Shown here: positions 52,014 to 62,750 of the stretch, in pieces
Position numbering within the stretch: position 1 is the first letter of the stretch
How the letters are laid out: each line of letters opens with the position of its first letter
Source of the DNA: an uncultured Opitutia bacterium
Lineage (GTDB): Bacteria; Verrucomicrobiota; Verrucomicrobiia; Opitutales; Opitutaceae
DNA: 64,000 nt
Assembly (NCBI GenBank): GCA_903896015.1
Contig: CAITWF010000016.1
Location: 85,392 to 149,391 of the forward strand
Direction: 5' to 3'
Position numbers and translations under genes: made by a program
Notes under the pieces: generated by a model
The model's database searches: none
What the model was told of the DNA's origin: nothing
Seen by the model: only the letters and a program-made list of their open reading frames with translations

Positions 52014-52892
52014 ATGCAGACTGCTCCCACGTTTCCCATGTCGCCTCCTCAGTTGCGCCACGCGCCGCCCACGATCGTTGCCGGAATACCCGTCGCTCGC
52101 CACCGCCCGCCCCGCCCGGCCAAGAATCTCACAGTTGTCCTCGGCGCGATTCCCCAAGAGACGGAGCTGGTCGAGTGGTCGCTCGCGGGGAAGCGCCGCG
52201 GCGAGTTCGCAGGGTTTCCCTATGCCGACGGCCGGATTGACGGCCGGCGCGTCGTTGTAGCCGTCACGGGCATCGGCAAGACCAACGCGACCATGATCGC
52301 AGCGCTGTTCATAGAGAAATTCCGCCCGCATGAGGTGATCATGTGCGGCACGGCCTCGCGCATTGATTCTACGGTCCGCAATGGTGATGTCATCGTGGGA
52401 GAGGTCACCTGCAACCACGACATGGGCTCGCTTGGCCCGGGTTTTGCGATGGAGTATTTCGGCTCGGAAGGTCCCTTGGGCGATCATTCGCCCATCGTTT
52501 TTCCCGGCGATCGGCGGCTGCTGGCGGCGGCACGACGTGCAATCCGCACACACGTACCGGAGTCCGCCGCTCACCATACGCCGACCTATGTGCCCACCGT
52601 CCGTCTCGGCCGCATCACCTCCGGAGATCAATTTGGAATTACGCCGGAGCGGATCGCGGACATTCAACGGCAGCTTAAACCCAACCTCATGGAGATGGAA
52701 AGCGGTTCGGTCGCGGAGGTCTGCTTTTACCTGCGCACTCCGTTCCTTTGCATCCGCAGTGGCAGCAACCGCACCCAGCCGTCACCCGACAACGACTATC
52801 GCACTCTCTCGCCCTTCGCCGCGCGGCAGGCGGCGCTGTTTACCGTGTCACTCGTGCGCGAGCTGGCGAAGCGTCCGGCGCGGAAACCATGA
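52014..52892 (+). CDS. Nucleoside phosphorylase / nucleosidase family protein (PNP_UDP_1)
   Basis: 292 residues from ATG 52014 (284 from an alternative ATG at 52038). Family signatures are VVLGAIPQETELV near the start of the fold, AVTGIGKTNATMIAALFIEKF, IMCGTASRID, the ribose/purine-site motif LMEMESGSVAEV and CIRSGSNRTQ. These fit the MTA/SAH nucleosidase and purine phosphorylase superfamily; which one is not decidable. Neither start has a strong ribosome binding site. Its stop overlaps the permease start (ATGA at 52889), so the two are translationally coupled. Confidence 0.85.
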   Translation: MQTAPTFPMSPPQLRHAPPTIVAGIPVARHRPPRPAKNLTVVLGAIPQETELVEWSLAGKRRGEFAGFPYADGRIDGRRVVVAVTGIGKTNATMIAALFIEKFRPHEVIMCGTASRIDSTVRNGDVIVGEVTCNHDMGSLGPGFAMEYFGSEGPLGDHSPIVFPGDRRLLAAARRAIRTHVPESAAHHTPTYVPTVRLGRITSGDQFGITPERIADIQRQLKPNLMEMESGSVAEVCFYLRTPFLCIRSGSNRTQPSPDNDYRTLSPFAARQAALFTVSLVRELAKRPARKP

Positions 52893-54517
52893 AGCTCTTC
52901 ACGCGCGGCGATGCCGATGGGTTTTGTGCCATCGCCCTGGACAACATCGTCCAACTTCTCCTCGTACCCGCGCTCTGTCTGCACGTCGTCGGCTTGCCTC
53001 CCGCGCTTGTTTACGGGCGGATCTTGCCCGGCATCGCTGTGTCGTATCTCGTGGGAAATCTTTTTTACGCCTGGCAGGCGCACCGCCTCGCGCGAAAGGA
53101 AAATCGCACCGATGTATGCGCGCTGCCCTTCGGCCTCAACACGCCCACGTTCATCGCCTACGTGTTCCTGGTCATGCTGCCCGCGAAGCAGATCGCCATC
53201 GCGCGGGGCGCGCCGAATCCCGACGAGATCGCGTGGCAGGCGGGCCTGGTCGCGTGCGTCGGCTCCGGCTGCATCGAGTTTTTTGGCGCATTTATCAGTG
53301 AGCGCATCCGGAGCATGACGCCGCGCGCGGCGCTGCTCGCGGCGCTGTCCGGCGCCGGCATGGCGTTTCTCACTCTGAATTTTCTATTCAGTACCTTTGC
53401 TCACCCGTTCGTTGGGCTCGTCACGCTTGGTCTCGTGCTGCTCTTTTATTTCGGACGTTTGAAGCCCCGCTGGGGCATTCCTGCCGCACTCGTCGTGCTC
53501 GTGGTGGGCACAAGCCTTGCATGGCTCACCGGGCTTGCACCGCAAGGCACCGTGCCCGCGGACTCCATCAGCTGGCATCCGCCGCTGCCCGCCGTGGCGG
53601 CGTTGTGGCGCGCGTTTGGGGGTGGGCAACTGCTCCCGTATCTTTCGGTGATTGTGCCAATGGGTCTGCTCAACTTGCTCGCGTCATTACAGTGCATCGA
53701 GTCAGCCGCAGCCGCGGGGGACAGCTACTCAACGCGCTCGTCGCTCATGGCAAACGGGCTCGGCACGTTCGCGGCAGCATGCTTCGGCTCGCCATTTCCC
53801 ACCTCGATTTACATCGGTCATCCGGCGTGGAAGCGAATGGGCGCGCGGGCCGGCTACTCCACGCTCAACGGCGTTTTCATCACGCTGCTTTGCGTAACCG
53901 GCTCCATGGCCTACGTCGCATGGGCCGTGCCAGCCGATGCCGGTCTCGCCATCATCATCTGGATCGGCCTGATTATCTGCGTGCAGGCGTTCGAAGTCAC
54001 GCCGCAGCGCCACTGGCCCGCGGTCGTTCTCGGCACGATGCCCGTCGTGCTCGCGTGGGCGACGTTCTTCACCAAAAATGCGCTCCGGATCGCGGGCTAC
54101 GGCTCGACGCCCGGTCTGGAATTTTCGCCCAAGCTCCTTGAGGCGTTTCACACCTCTGGCACCTTCATCGACGGCGGCTTCGCCCTCGAACAAGGCACGT
54201 TTTACTGTGCCCTCGTCCTCGCCACGATCACCGTGCTGATCATCGAGCGGCGCCTGCTTGCGGCTGCCGGCTGGTCGATGGCGGCCGCCGTCTTAAGCCT
54301 GCTCGGGTTGATGCACGCCTGGCGGTTCACGTCGAGTGATACGGTGAGCGCGCTTCCTTTGCTCGATCACCTGACCGGGACGGGCCGGGGCGGCGAATCG
54401 CTTTTTCCCGCCGCCGCCTATGCCGCAGGCTATGCTGGCATTGCAGTGGCGCTGGTCCTCGCCCGGCTGTTTACCGAGCCCGACAGTCCCGAAGATCCGC
54501 CTGTTCCGTCGCCCTAA
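52889..54517 (+). CDS. NCS2-like nucleobase/purine permease
   Basis: 542 residues, about a dozen or more hydrophobic segments. It starts GDADGFCAIALDNIVQLLLVP, with the pattern FGLNTPTFIAYVF near residue 85 and a helix-8-like VIVPMGLLNLLASLQCIES. GSPFPTSIYIGHPAWKRMGAR is the conserved substrate region of this permease type. The family moves xanthine, uracil or related bases with protons; this branch is not one I can assign to a base. It starts inside the nucleosidase stop codon, so uptake or export of the released base is likely. Its stop abuts that of purM without spacing. Confidence 0.85.
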   Translation: MKLFTRGDADGFCAIALDNIVQLLLVPALCLHVVGLPPALVYGRILPGIAVSYLVGNLFYAWQAHRLARKENRTDVCALPFGLNTPTFIAYVFLVMLPAKQIAIARGAPNPDEIAWQAGLVACVGSGCIEFFGAFISERIRSMTPRAALLAALSGAGMAFLTLNFLFSTFAHPFVGLVTLGLVLLFYFGRLKPRWGIPAALVVLVVGTSLAWLTGLAPQGTVPADSISWHPPLPAVAALWRAFGGGQLLPYLSVIVPMGLLNLLASLQCIESAAAAGDSYSTRSSLMANGLGTFAAACFGSPFPTSIYIGHPAWKRMGARAGYSTLNGVFITLLCVTGSMAYVAWAVPADAGLAIIIWIGLIICVQAFEVTPQRHWPAVVLGTMPVVLAWATFFTKNALRIAGYGSTPGLEFSPKLLEAFHTSGTFIDGGFALEQGTFYCALVLATITVLIIERRLLAAAGWSMAAAVLSLLGLMHAWRFTSSDTVSALPLLDHLTGTGRGGESLFPAAAYAAGYAGIAVALVLARLFTEPDSPEDPPVPSP

Positions 54518-55624
54518 TCACCGCACCTGCAGCGTATCGCCCTCGAACGTGAGCCCGAGCAACGGCACGATGACCGCCTTGCGCGCGCCGTCCTTTTTCA
54601 CCTTGCCCGCCAGCCACGCGTCGTAGCCCGTCGTCTTCGCAGCCGCGAGTGTCGCATCGACATCCTTCGGCGCAACGTAGGCGGCGAAGCCGATGCCCAT
54701 GTTGAACGTCGCATACATCTCCCGCGGCTCGATCGGGCCGGCTTTGGCGAGAAATTCGAAAATCGCCGGTGCCGGACGCGGCGCCGTGATCTCGTAGACA
54801 AACGGCTCCTCCAACCGCATCAGCTTCCTCCAGCCGTGGCCGGTGATGTGCGAGACGTAATTCAATTTCAGCCCGCGCCGCTGACACTCGCGCACAAATG
54901 CCACGTAGATCACCGACGGCGCGAGCAGTGCGGCACCGTAGTCGCGCGCATCGCCATGTCCGATCGGCGTGGCGTAGCCGTGCGGGAGGTGCTCAGCAAT
55001 CTTACGACAGAGCGTGAGCCCATTGGTGTGCACGCCGGAGCTCGCGAGGAAAATGATCGAGTCGCCATCGCGGACCTCGCCGGTGATGCGAAAATGTTTC
55101 GGCGCAATTTTGCCGATGGCTGAGCCCGCGAGCACGATCGTCTTGGGGTCGACCACGCCGCGGAGCGTCGGAGTCTCCCCACCACCCCAAACCGCGCCAG
55201 CCGAGCGGCAGCCTTCCGCGAAGCCCTCGACAAGGCCATTCGTGCGTTTTTCATCGGCAAACCACGACGAGTCGCCGACCGCCGCATGCATCGCCACCGC
55301 AATCGGCAGCGCGCCGCAGGTCACCAGGTCGTTCACGATCGTTGCCACCAGATCGATGCCGATCTCCCGGTAGAAACTGCGGCCGCTTGAAGCGTAGACT
55401 GCGTCGGCCACGAGGTTCTTCGTGCCGAGCCCTTCCTCGACGTGCGCCAGAAAATGATCGGGCGCCTCGATGAGGTAGGCGCTCTCGCCGCGTGTCGTCG
55501 CGGGCTCCAGGTAGCCGTGCGCGGCGAGTTCGCCGGCGGTCGCGTGCGCGGCGCGCTGGCAGGCGCGCTTGAACGCATCGAGTTCGTCGTAGCGGACGCC
55601 GGAGGATTCGTAGGAAAGCGCCAT
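54518..55624 (-). CDS. purM: Phosphoribosylformylglycinamidine cyclo-ligase (AIR synthetase)
   Basis: Closes the imidazole ring of purines: FGAM plus ATP to AIR, step five of IMP synthesis. 368 residues, normal length. Visible family segments are VEEGLGTKNLVAD, IGIDLVATIVNDLVTCGALP (the PurM ATP-binding region), GVHTNGLTLCRKI and the glycine-rich AGAVWGGGETPTLRG. MYATFNMGIGFAAYV is the conserved C-terminal active-site segment. It ends 1 bp upstream of nothing but the facing permease stop, and its ATG lies 1 bp beyond the purF stop, so it is cotranscribed after purF. Confidence 0.94.
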   Translation of the reverse strand: MALSYESSGVRYDELDAFKRACQRAAHATAGELAAHGYLEPATTRGESAYLIEAPDHFLAHVEEGLGTKNLVADAVYASSGRSFYREIGIDLVATIVNDLVTCGALPIAVAMHAAVGDSSWFADEKRTNGLVEGFAEGCRSAGAVWGGGETPTLRGVVDPKTIVLAGSAIGKIAPKHFRITGEVRDGDSIIFLASSGVHTNGLTLCRKIAEHLPHGYATPIGHGDARDYGAALLAPSVIYVAFVRECQRRGLKLNYVSHITGHGWRKLMRLEEPFVYEITAPRPAPAIFEFLAKAGPIEPREMYATFNMGIGFAAYVAPKDVDATLAAAKTTGYDAWLAGKVKKDGARKAVIVPLLGLTFEGDTLQVR

Positions 55625-55625
55625 G

Positions 55626-57536
55626 TCAGTAGCTGCGGCCGTCGTTTTTCTCGTAGTAATTCACGTAAGCCTGATTCACGACCTGATAGCCACCGGGCGT
55701 CGGATATTTTCCCGAAAAATACCAGTCGCCGCGGTGATTCGGCACGGCATCGTGCAAGTTCTCGATGCTCTGGAAAATGATTTCCACTTCACCTCTCCAC
55801 GAGAGGTTCTTCGGTCGGACGAGCTCGACGACCTTCGCGGAAATTTCCTGCGGCGAGAACGGTTTGTAGATGCGGCGCACCTCGTTGGTCGTCGCGCCCT
55901 TTTTCACGGCGCCACGGCAGAGTTCGTAGACCTCGTCGAGCAACTGCGCCTGACCACGTTCCTTGATGAGCGCAATGGCCGCCTCGAAGGCCACGAATTT
56001 CCCGAGTTCTGACATATCGATGCCGTAGCAATCCGGGTAGCGGATCTGTGGTGCGGTCGACACGATGATAATTTTCTTGGGATTCAACCGCGAGAGGATG
56101 CGCAGGATCGAGCGGCGGAGGGTCGTGCCGCGCACGATCGAATCGTCGACGCATACGAGGTTGTCCTGTCCCGCGCGCACCGAGCCGTAGGTGATGTCGT
56201 AGACGTGGCTCGCGAGCTGGTTGCGCATCGTCTCCTGTCCAATGAAGGTACGAATCTTGATGTCCTTGCTCACGACTTTTTCGCCGCGCGGCCAGTTGCG
56301 CAGGATCACTTCGTCGAGCAACTCCTCGGTGACTTTTCCCTCCTGCGCCGCCTTGAGCAGCGTGGCCTTCACCTCGTCGCGCCGCTTCGTGCGCAGTGCG
56401 GACATCAGGCCGTAATAGGCCACTTCGGCCGTGTTGGGAATGAAGCTGAAGACGGTGTTTCCCCAATCGTGATTGATCGCCTTGATCACTTGATCGGCCA
56501 GACCGCCACCGAGCGCCTGACGCTCGCGGTAGATGTCCACGTCGTTGCCGCGCGAAAAATAAATCCGCTCGAACGAGCAGGAGGCACGCGGCATCGGCGC
56601 AGTGAACGGCACGTCGGTCACCGTGCCGCGGCGCTTAATCACGACGACGTTCCCTGGCGAGACCTCCTTCACCTCCTCGACCGCGAGATCAAATACGGTC
56701 ATCAGCGGAGCGCGCTCGCTGGCAAATGCGACGACCTCGTCGCTTTGGAAATAGAAGCACGGCCGGATGCCCGACGGATCCCGGGCGACGAACGCATCGC
56801 CGTTGCCGATCAGCCCGGCGAGCACGTAGCCGCCATCCCAGTTTTGCGAGGCGCGGGTGAGCACGCGCGCGACGTCGAGCTCCTCGCTAATCTGACGCGA
56901 CATCGCCGCACCACTGAGATCGCGTTTGCGGAGGAAGCGGTAGATGTCCTCGTGCTCCTCATCGAGGAAGAACCCGATCTTTTCGAGGATCGCCTGCGTG
57001 TCCGTCGCGAAGATTGGATGCTGCCCCATCGCGATGAGCGAGCGATTCAGATCCTGCGTGTTGGTCAGATTAAAATTGCCACAGAGGGCGAGGTTGCGCG
57101 TCGGCCACGGGCTGCGGCGGAAATACGGATGGCACGACGAGATATTATAGCCGCCGCTGGTGCCGTAGCGGAGGTGGCCGAGCAGCAACTCGCCGCCGAA
57201 ATCGAAGTTCTTCTTCACCGTTTCCGTGAACTCCGGGTGGATCACTCCGGACTTCACGTGGTCGTTATACTGGCCGAGCAGCGACTTGAATATCTTGTCG
57301 AGGGGGTTCGCCTTGACGTTGCGCTCGCGAAACATGAACGGCTCTCCCGCCGGCACATCGAGTTTCACGCAGGCCACGCCCGCGCCATCCTGCCCGCGGT
57401 TGTGCTGCTTTTCCATCAGGAGGAATAGCTTTGTGAACCCCCAGAGCGGCGAGCCGTATTTCTGCTCGTAGTAAGCGAGCGGCTTAAGCAGTCGCACGAG
57501 TGCGACGCCGCATTCGTGGCCGATGTGGTCGCTCAT
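55626..57536 (-). CDS. purF: Amidophosphoribosyltransferase (long form)
   Basis: First committed step of purine synthesis: PRPP plus glutamine to phosphoribosylamine. 636 residues, against about 470-505 in E. coli or Bacillus; the long type is known in Bacteroidetes and related groups. The Ntn glutaminase starts MSDHIGHECGVALVRL with nucleophile Cys9 behind a short leader. QHNRGQDGAGVA, LLGHLRYGTSGGYN and CGNFNLTN are conserved glutaminase strands. The PRTase domain has the PRPP loop VCVDDSIVRGTTLRRS. The last roughly 120 residues are an extra C-terminal domain. It is followed by purM and divergent from purL. Confidence 0.94.
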   Translation of the reverse strand: MSDHIGHECGVALVRLLKPLAYYEQKYGSPLWGFTKLFLLMEKQHNRGQDGAGVACVKLDVPAGEPFMFRERNVKANPLDKIFKSLLGQYNDHVKSGVIHPEFTETVKKNFDFGGELLLGHLRYGTSGGYNISSCHPYFRRSPWPTRNLALCGNFNLTNTQDLNRSLIAMGQHPIFATDTQAILEKIGFFLDEEHEDIYRFLRKRDLSGAAMSRQISEELDVARVLTRASQNWDGGYVLAGLIGNGDAFVARDPSGIRPCFYFQSDEVVAFASERAPLMTVFDLAVEEVKEVSPGNVVVIKRRGTVTDVPFTAPMPRASCSFERIYFSRGNDVDIYRERQALGGGLADQVIKAINHDWGNTVFSFIPNTAEVAYYGLMSALRTKRRDEVKATLLKAAQEGKVTEELLDEVILRNWPRGEKVVSKDIKIRTFIGQETMRNQLASHVYDITYGSVRAGQDNLVCVDDSIVRGTTLRRSILRILSRLNPKKIIIVSTAPQIRYPDCYGIDMSELGKFVAFEAAIALIKERGQAQLLDEVYELCRGAVKKGATTNEVRRIYKPFSPQEISAKVVELVRPKNLSWRGEVEIIFQSIENLHDAVPNHRGDWYFSGKYPTPGGYQVVNQAYVNYYEKNDGRSY

Positions 57537-57701
57537 GAGTGGTGGATCGCCGGAAATTCCGCCATGAAAAGCACTGATTCCGCCGAGCGACTCGCAATGG
57601 TCAACGGCTTTCTGGCCGCGTTGCGTCTTAACCGAAAATTAAATGACTCCGAGCCGCCTTGACCGCATCCGCGATGTCCGGAAGCGTCCGCCATCGCCAC
57701 C

Positions 57702-60700
57702 ATGCTGACGCTCCGCGGCTCACCTGCCCTCTCGGATTTCCGCCTCCAAAAACTGCTCCAAGATCTCGTCGCCGCCGGGCTGCCCGCGCGCAAAGTCAGC
57801 GCCGAATTCGTCCATCTGGCCGAGGTGGCGGGTGAATTGACCGCGAACGAGCGCACCGTCCTCGACCAACTCCTCACCTATGGCCCGCGCCGCACCGCCG
57901 CCCAGGTCGAGGGCCTGCTGCAGGTAGCCGCGCCCCGCCCCGGCACCATTTCGCCGTGGTCCTCCAAGGCTACGGACATCGCACACCTTTGCGGGTTGGA
58001 AAAAGTGAAGCGGATCGAGCGCGTCGTCGCCTACACCATCGATCTCGGCGACACGGTTATCCCGTTTCCGCTGACGAAACTCAGCCCGGAGCAAAGCAAG
58101 GTGCTTCGCGCCAAGCTCCACGACCGCATGACGCAAGCCGTATTCGGCGATCTTGCATCCTGCGCCGCGCTCTTCCGCCACGAAGCGCCGCGCCTGATGA
58201 ACACCGTGCCCGTGCTTGCGGCCGGCCGTGCCGCCATCGTCGCCGCCAACGCCGACCTCGGCCTCGCGCTCGCCGACGACGAGATGGACTACCTTCTCGC
58301 GGCGTTCAAAAAACTCGGCCGCGATCCGCATGACATCGAATTGATGATGTTCGCGCAGGCCAACTCCGAGCACTGCCGCCACAAAATCTTCAACGCCACT
58401 TGGACCATCGATGGCACCGCGCGCGACCGCTCGCTGTTCCAGATGATCAAGAATACCTACACGCGCCACAGCGAAGGCATTCTCTCCGCCTACCAAGACA
58501 ACGCCGCTGTCCTCGCCGGCACCCGCGGCGGCCGCTTTTACGTCGACCCGCGCACGCAGGAATACGCCGCCCACGACGAGGACATCCATCTCCTCTGCAA
58601 AGTCGAAACGCACAACCACCCCACCGCGATCTCGCCGTTCCCCGGCGCGGCGACCGGCTCCGGCGGTGAGATTCGTGACGAGGGCGCCACCGGCCGCGGC
58701 TCGAAACCCAAGGTCGGCCTCGTGGGCTTCACCGTTTCCAATCTGAAAATTCCCGGCGCCATTCAGCCCTGGGAAAAAGAGCACGGCAAACCCGGCCGCA
58801 TCGTCTCCGCGCTCGACATCATGATCGAAGGTCCGCTCGGCGGCGCGGCGTTTAACAACGAGTTCGGCCGTCCCGCAATCAACGGATACTTCCGCACCTT
58901 CGAGCAAAAAGTCTCCTCGGGCACCGGTTCGGGCGGCGAACTCCGCGGCTACCACAAGCCCATCATGCTCGCCGGCGGCCTCGGCAACATCAAGGCCGAG
59001 CACGTCCAAAAGGGCGCGATCAATCCCGGCGACAAATTGATCGTCCTTGGCGGACCCGCGATGCTGATCGGTCTCGGTGGTGGTGCCGCGAGTTCGATGG
59101 CGAGCGGACACGGCAACGAGGATATCGATTTCGCCAGTGTGCAGCGCGACAACGCCGAGATGGAGCGTCGCTGCCAAGAAGTGATTGACCGCTGCTGGGC
59201 GCTCGGCGCGGAGAACCCCATTTCGTTCATTCACGACGTCGGCGCGGGCGGCGTTTCCAACGCCCTCCCTGAGCTCGTCAACGACGGCGGCCGCGGCGGC
59301 AAGTTTAACCTCCGCGCCCTGCCCAACGACGAGCCCGGCATGGCGCCGCTCGAAATCTGGTGCAATGAATCGCAGGAGCGCTACGTGCTTGCGGTGCCCG
59401 CCGCGCGCCTCGCGACATTTCAACAACTCTGCGAACGCGAGCGCTGCCCGGTCGCCGTCGTCGGCGAAGCCACCGAGGAAAAGCGCCTCGTCGTCGACGA
59501 CCCCCAGTTCAAGAACACCCCGATCGATCTTCCGCTCGATGTGTTGCTCGGCAAGCCGCCGCGCATGGCGCGCACCGATGCCACGCTCAAGCGTCCGCAG
59601 CACCCGCTCGATCTCTCGATGCTCGCGCCCGCCGATGCCGTCACGCCGATCGCCGGCGAACGCGCGGCACTCGCCGAGGCGATCCGCCGCGTGCTCATCC
59701 ATCCGACCGTTGCCGACAAAACGTTTCTCATCTCGATCGGCGATCGCACGCTCGGTGGGCTCATCGCTCGCGACCAAATGGTCGGGCCCTGGCAAGTTCC
59801 GGTCGCCGATTGCGCGGTGACCGCCGCGGCGTTCGACGTTTACACCGGCGAAGCGATGGCCATGGGCGAACGCACGCCCGTCGCCGTCAACAACGCGGCT
59901 GCGTCCGCCCGGCTCGCCGTCGGAGAAGCACTGACGAATCTCGCCGCCGCCCAGATCGGCGCGATCGGCAAAGTGAATCTCTCCGCCAACTGGATGGCCG
60001 CGCCCGCGATCGCCGGCGATGGCGCCGACCTTTTCGCCGCCGTCCAGGCGGTCGGCATGGAACTGTGCCCTGCGCTCGGAATCACGATTCCGGTTGGCAA
60101 AGACTCGATGAGCATGAGCACGGTCTGGCACGAGGGCGAAAACCAGCATCGAATGACCGCGCCCGTCTCGCTGATCGTTTCCGCGTTTGCATCCGTCGCT
60201 GACATCCGGCTCACACTGACGCCCCAACTCCAGCAAATCGACGACACCGTGCTCCTCCTCGTCGATCTTGGCCGCGGGAAAAATCGTCTCGGCGGCTCGA
60301 TCCTCGCCCAAGTCGTTTCGCAGATGGGCGAAGCGACGCCCGATGTCGACCAAACCACCGATCTTAAGAATTTCTGGAACGCGATTCAGTCTCTCGGCCG
60401 CCAGCAAAAACTCCTCGCCTACCACGATCGCTCGGACGGTGGCCTGCTCGCGACCGCGATCGAGATGGCATTCGCTGGCCACACGGGCGTCGATCTAGAA
60501 ATTCCGAACGGTCACGAAGTGTTCTCGTCGCTGTTCAGCGAGGAGCTCGGCGCGGTCCTCCAAGTCCGCGGCGAGGAACTCGACGACGTTTATCTCACCC
60601 TGCGCGAGCACGGCTTCAAGGCCTGCACGACGCGCCTCGGCACGCTGAACCGCACCCATACCTTCAAGATTACGCGCGGCGGAAAAACGATCTTCGAGGA

Positions 60701-61646
60701 CAACCTTTTCTCGTTGCGCGCTATCTGGTCCGACGTGACACGCCGCATCGCCGCGCTGCGCGACAATCCCGCCTGCGCCGAGTCCGAGCACCAGCTCCGC
60801 CTCGATCCGAAAGACCCCGGCATCTCGCCGAAGATCACGTTCGCGATCAAACCGGCCAGCACTGAAAGCTCCCGCCCGCCGATCGCGATTCTCCGCGAGC
60901 AGGGAGTAAACGGCGAAGTCGAGATGGCGGCAGCGTTCACGCGCGCCGGCTTCAAGGCCATCGACGTGCACATGACCGACATTCTGAGCGGCCGCGTCTC
61001 GCTGAAAGAGTTTCGCGGCCTCGCCGCCTGCGGTGGGTTCTCCTACGGCGACGTGCTCGGCGCCGGCGAAGGCTGGGCGAAGAGCGCTCTGTTCAACGAG
61101 CGGGCGCGCGGCGAGTTCGCGGCTTTCTTCGCGCGCGAAGATACATTTGCGCTCGGCGTGTGCAACGGCTGCCAGATGATGAGCAACCTCCACTCGATTA
61201 TTCCCGGCTCCGAGCACTGGCCACGCTTCGTGCAAAACCAGAGCGAGCGCTACGAAGGCCGGTTCGTTTCAGTCAAGATCGAGCCGAGCCCGAGCATCCT
61301 TTTCGCCGGGATGGAAGGCTCCGTGATTCCAATCGCGGTGGCGCACGGCGAAGGCTTCACGGAGTTTCGCGACGCGGCGGCAATGAACCGTTGCAGTGAC
61401 TCCGGCCTTGTGGCAGCGCGCTTCGTCGACAATCATCACCAGCCGACCGAGGTCTATCCGCTCAATCCGAACAGCTCGCCTCGCGGCATGACTGCGCTCA
61501 CGACGACCACCGGTCGCGTGACAATCATGATGCCGCATCCCGAGCGCGTTTTCCGGAGTGCCTGCATGAGCTGGGCGCCGCGCGAGTGGAGCGAGGACTC
61601 ACCGTGGATGCGGCTCTTCTACAACGCCCGTGCATGGGTGGGTTGA
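57702..61646 (+). CDS. purL: Phosphoribosylformylglycinamidine synthase, single-chain
   Basis: Converts FGAR to FGAM using glutamine and ATP, step four of IMP synthesis. The 1314 residues match the single-chain proteobacterial-type PurL rather than the split PurLQS. Features are [17 protein letters not shown] (catalytic His region), [41 protein letters not shown] and VGKDSMSM. The C-terminal glutamine amidotransferase has [10 protein letters not shown] (nucleophile Cys) and [11 protein letters not shown], ending near NARAWVG. The ATG at 57702 stands at the end of a 165-bp region shared with purF. Confidence 0.96.
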   Translation: MLTLRGSPALSDFRLQKLLQDLVAAGLPARKVSAEFVHLAEVAGELTANERTVLDQLLTYGPRRTAAQVEGLLQVAAPRPGTISPWSSKATDIAHLCGLEKVKRIERVVAYTIDLGDTVIPFPLTKLSPEQSKVLRAKLHDRMTQAVFGDLASCAALFRHEAPRLMNTVPVLAAGRAAIVAANADLGLALADDEMDYLLAAFKKLGRDPHDIELMMFAQANSEHCRHKIFNATWTIDGTARDRSLFQMIKNTYTRHSEGILSAYQDNAAVLAGTRGGRFYVDPRTQEYAAHDEDIHLLCKVETHNHPTAISPFPGAATGSGGEIRDEGATGRGSKPKVGLVGFTVSNLKIPGAIQPWEKEHGKPGRIVSALDIMIEGPLGGAAFNNEFGRPAINGYFRTFEQKVSSGTGSGGELRGYHKPIMLAGGLGNIKAEHVQKGAINPGDKLIVLGGPAMLIGLGGGAASSMASGHGNEDIDFASVQRDNAEMERRCQEVIDRCWALGAENPISFIHDVGAGGVSNALPELVNDGGRGGKFNLRALPNDEPGMAPLEIWCNESQERYVLAVPAARLATFQQLCERERCPVAVVGEATEEKRLVVDDPQFKNTPIDLPLDVLLGKPPRMARTDATLKRPQHPLDLSMLAPADAVTPIAGERAALAEAIRRVLIHPTVADKTFLISIGDRTLGGLIARDQMVGPWQVPVADCAVTAAAFDVYTGEAMAMGERTPVAVNNAAASARLAVGEALTNLAAAQIGAIGKVNLSANWMAAPAIAGDGADLFAAVQAVGMELCPALGITIPVGKDSMSMSTVWHEGENQHRMTAPVSLIVSAFASVADIRLTLTPQLQQIDDTVLLLVDLGRGKNRLGGSILAQVVSQMGEATPDVDQTTDLKNFWNAIQSLGRQQKLLAYHDRSDGGLLATAIEMAFAGHTGVDLEIPNGHEVFSSLFSEELGAVLQVRGEELDDVYLTLREHGFKACTTRLGTLNRTHTFKITRGGKTIFEDNLFSLRAIWSDVTRRIAALRDNPACAESEHQLRLDPKDPGISPKITFAIKPASTESSRPPIAILREQGVNGEVEMAAAFTRAGFKAIDVHMTDILSGRVSLKEFRGLAACGGFSYGDVLGAGEGWAKSALFNERARGEFAAFFAREDTFALGVCNGCQMMSNLHSIIPGSEHWPRFVQNQSERYEGRFVSVKIEPSPSILFAGMEGSVIPIAVAHGEGFTEFRDAAAMNRCSDSGLVAARFVDNHHQPTEVYPLNPNSSPRGMTALTTTTGRVTIMMPHPERVFRSACMSWAPREWSEDSPWMRLFYNARAWVG

Positions 61647-61684
61647 CCGCGCGCGATTTTTCCCCCGCACTTTCCCGACCCAAA

Positions 61685-62734
61685 ATGAGCAGCACACCCC
61701 GCGATGTTTTCATCGGCACCGACTCTGGCGCCACCACGTCCAAAACCGGCGGCGTCTGGGCCGACGGCACACCCATTTCGCTCAAACTTCGTCAGAGTTC
61801 GACCAACTCCCAACTCGGCACCGTCGCCGTGATCGCGGGCTGGGTCGAGGGTGTCGCGGGATTTCTCACGGACAACCAGCTCTCGTGGTCCCAAGTGCGC
61901 GGGATCGGGCTCGCGTTGCCCGGACCGTATCTGCGCTACGGCGTGCTAGGCAAGAGCGCCAACCTGCCCGCCTCGTTTGACGGCTGGAATTTCTACGCCG
62001 ACTACGCCGCGGCGCTCGCCGCGAAAGCGGGCCGGCCGATCCCGCTCGTGTGCGGCAACGACGGCAACTACGGCGGCGTCGGCGAAGCCGCCCGCGTGCG
62101 CGGCGCGAAAAAAGCCTCCGTGCTGATGCTCGCACCCGGGTCGGGCCTCGGCGCCGCCTACATCGATCAAAATGGCCTGCCGCTCGACGGCGATACGCTC
62201 GCTGGCATGGAAGGCGGGCATATGCCAGCGCCTTTGCATTTGCTCGGAGGCATCCGCCCACTCGCGTGCGGCTGCGGCCGCGACTGGGGCTGCATCGAAG
62301 CCTACACCACGATTTCAGGCCTGCCGCAACTGCTCGCCGAATTCCTGCCGAAATACCCTCAGCACGAACTCGCCACCTCGACAGCACCAATGAAAGACAA
62401 AGTCCTCTCGCTGCGCACCCGCGCGCAAAAAGGCGATCGCCTCGCCCTGGAGATTTTCGATTTTCAGGCCCGCGCGCTTGGGCTGCACGTCGCCAACCTC
62501 ACCATCGCACTCGATGCCGAGTTTGTCGTCATTGGCGGCGGCCTGATCGATCCCGAAGCGACCACGCCCGAGTTTCGCGAACGCTACCTCAGCGGCATCC
62601 GCCGGGCCGCCGAACCATATTTTTTCCCGATGCAGCGCCAGTGCGTGAAGATTGTGCCCGCCGCGCTCGGCGAACTCTCCCAGGCCATCGGCGCCGCGCT
62701 CGTCGCGCTCTACCGGCATCGCGCCGAAGCCTGA
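61685..62734 (+). CDS. ROK-family sugar kinase
   Basis: 349 residues. The N-terminal phosphate loop is IGTDSGATTSKTGGV. CGNDGNYGGVGEA (catalytic Asp region), MLAPGSGLGAAYI and MEGGHMP are ROK segments, and CGCGRDWGCIEAY is the zinc-binding ROK signature. Substrates in this family are glucose, N-acetylglucosamine, allose or fructose; none can be chosen here. The frame is open further upstream, but the ATG at 61685 gives the normal ROK start. It follows purL by 38 bp and may be cotranscribed, though a functional link is not obvious. Confidence 0.88.
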   Translation: MSSTPRDVFIGTDSGATTSKTGGVWADGTPISLKLRQSSTNSQLGTVAVIAGWVEGVAGFLTDNQLSWSQVRGIGLALPGPYLRYGVLGKSANLPASFDGWNFYADYAAALAAKAGRPIPLVCGNDGNYGGVGEAARVRGAKKASVLMLAPGSGLGAAYIDQNGLPLDGDTLAGMEGGHMPAPLHLLGGIRPLACGCGRDWGCIEAYTTISGLPQLLAEFLPKYPQHELATSTAPMKDKVLSLRTRAQKGDRLALEIFDFQARALGLHVANLTIALDAEFVVIGGGLIDPEATTPEFRERYLSGIRRAAEPYFFPMQRQCVKIVPAALGELSQAIGAALVALYRHRAEA

Positions 62735-62750
62735 GCCCGGGCGCGCGCCG

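Noticed and set aside
57564..57662. 32-codon plus-strand frame (MKSTDSAERLAMVNGFLAAL) between purF and purL
   Set aside because: It has a weak ribosome binding site and no family; it could be a leader peptide, but nothing beyond a start and stop supports it.
57720..60482. Minus-strand open frame of 920 codons
   Set aside because: Mirror of purL; composition is Arg/Gly/Asp-rich without recognisable domains.
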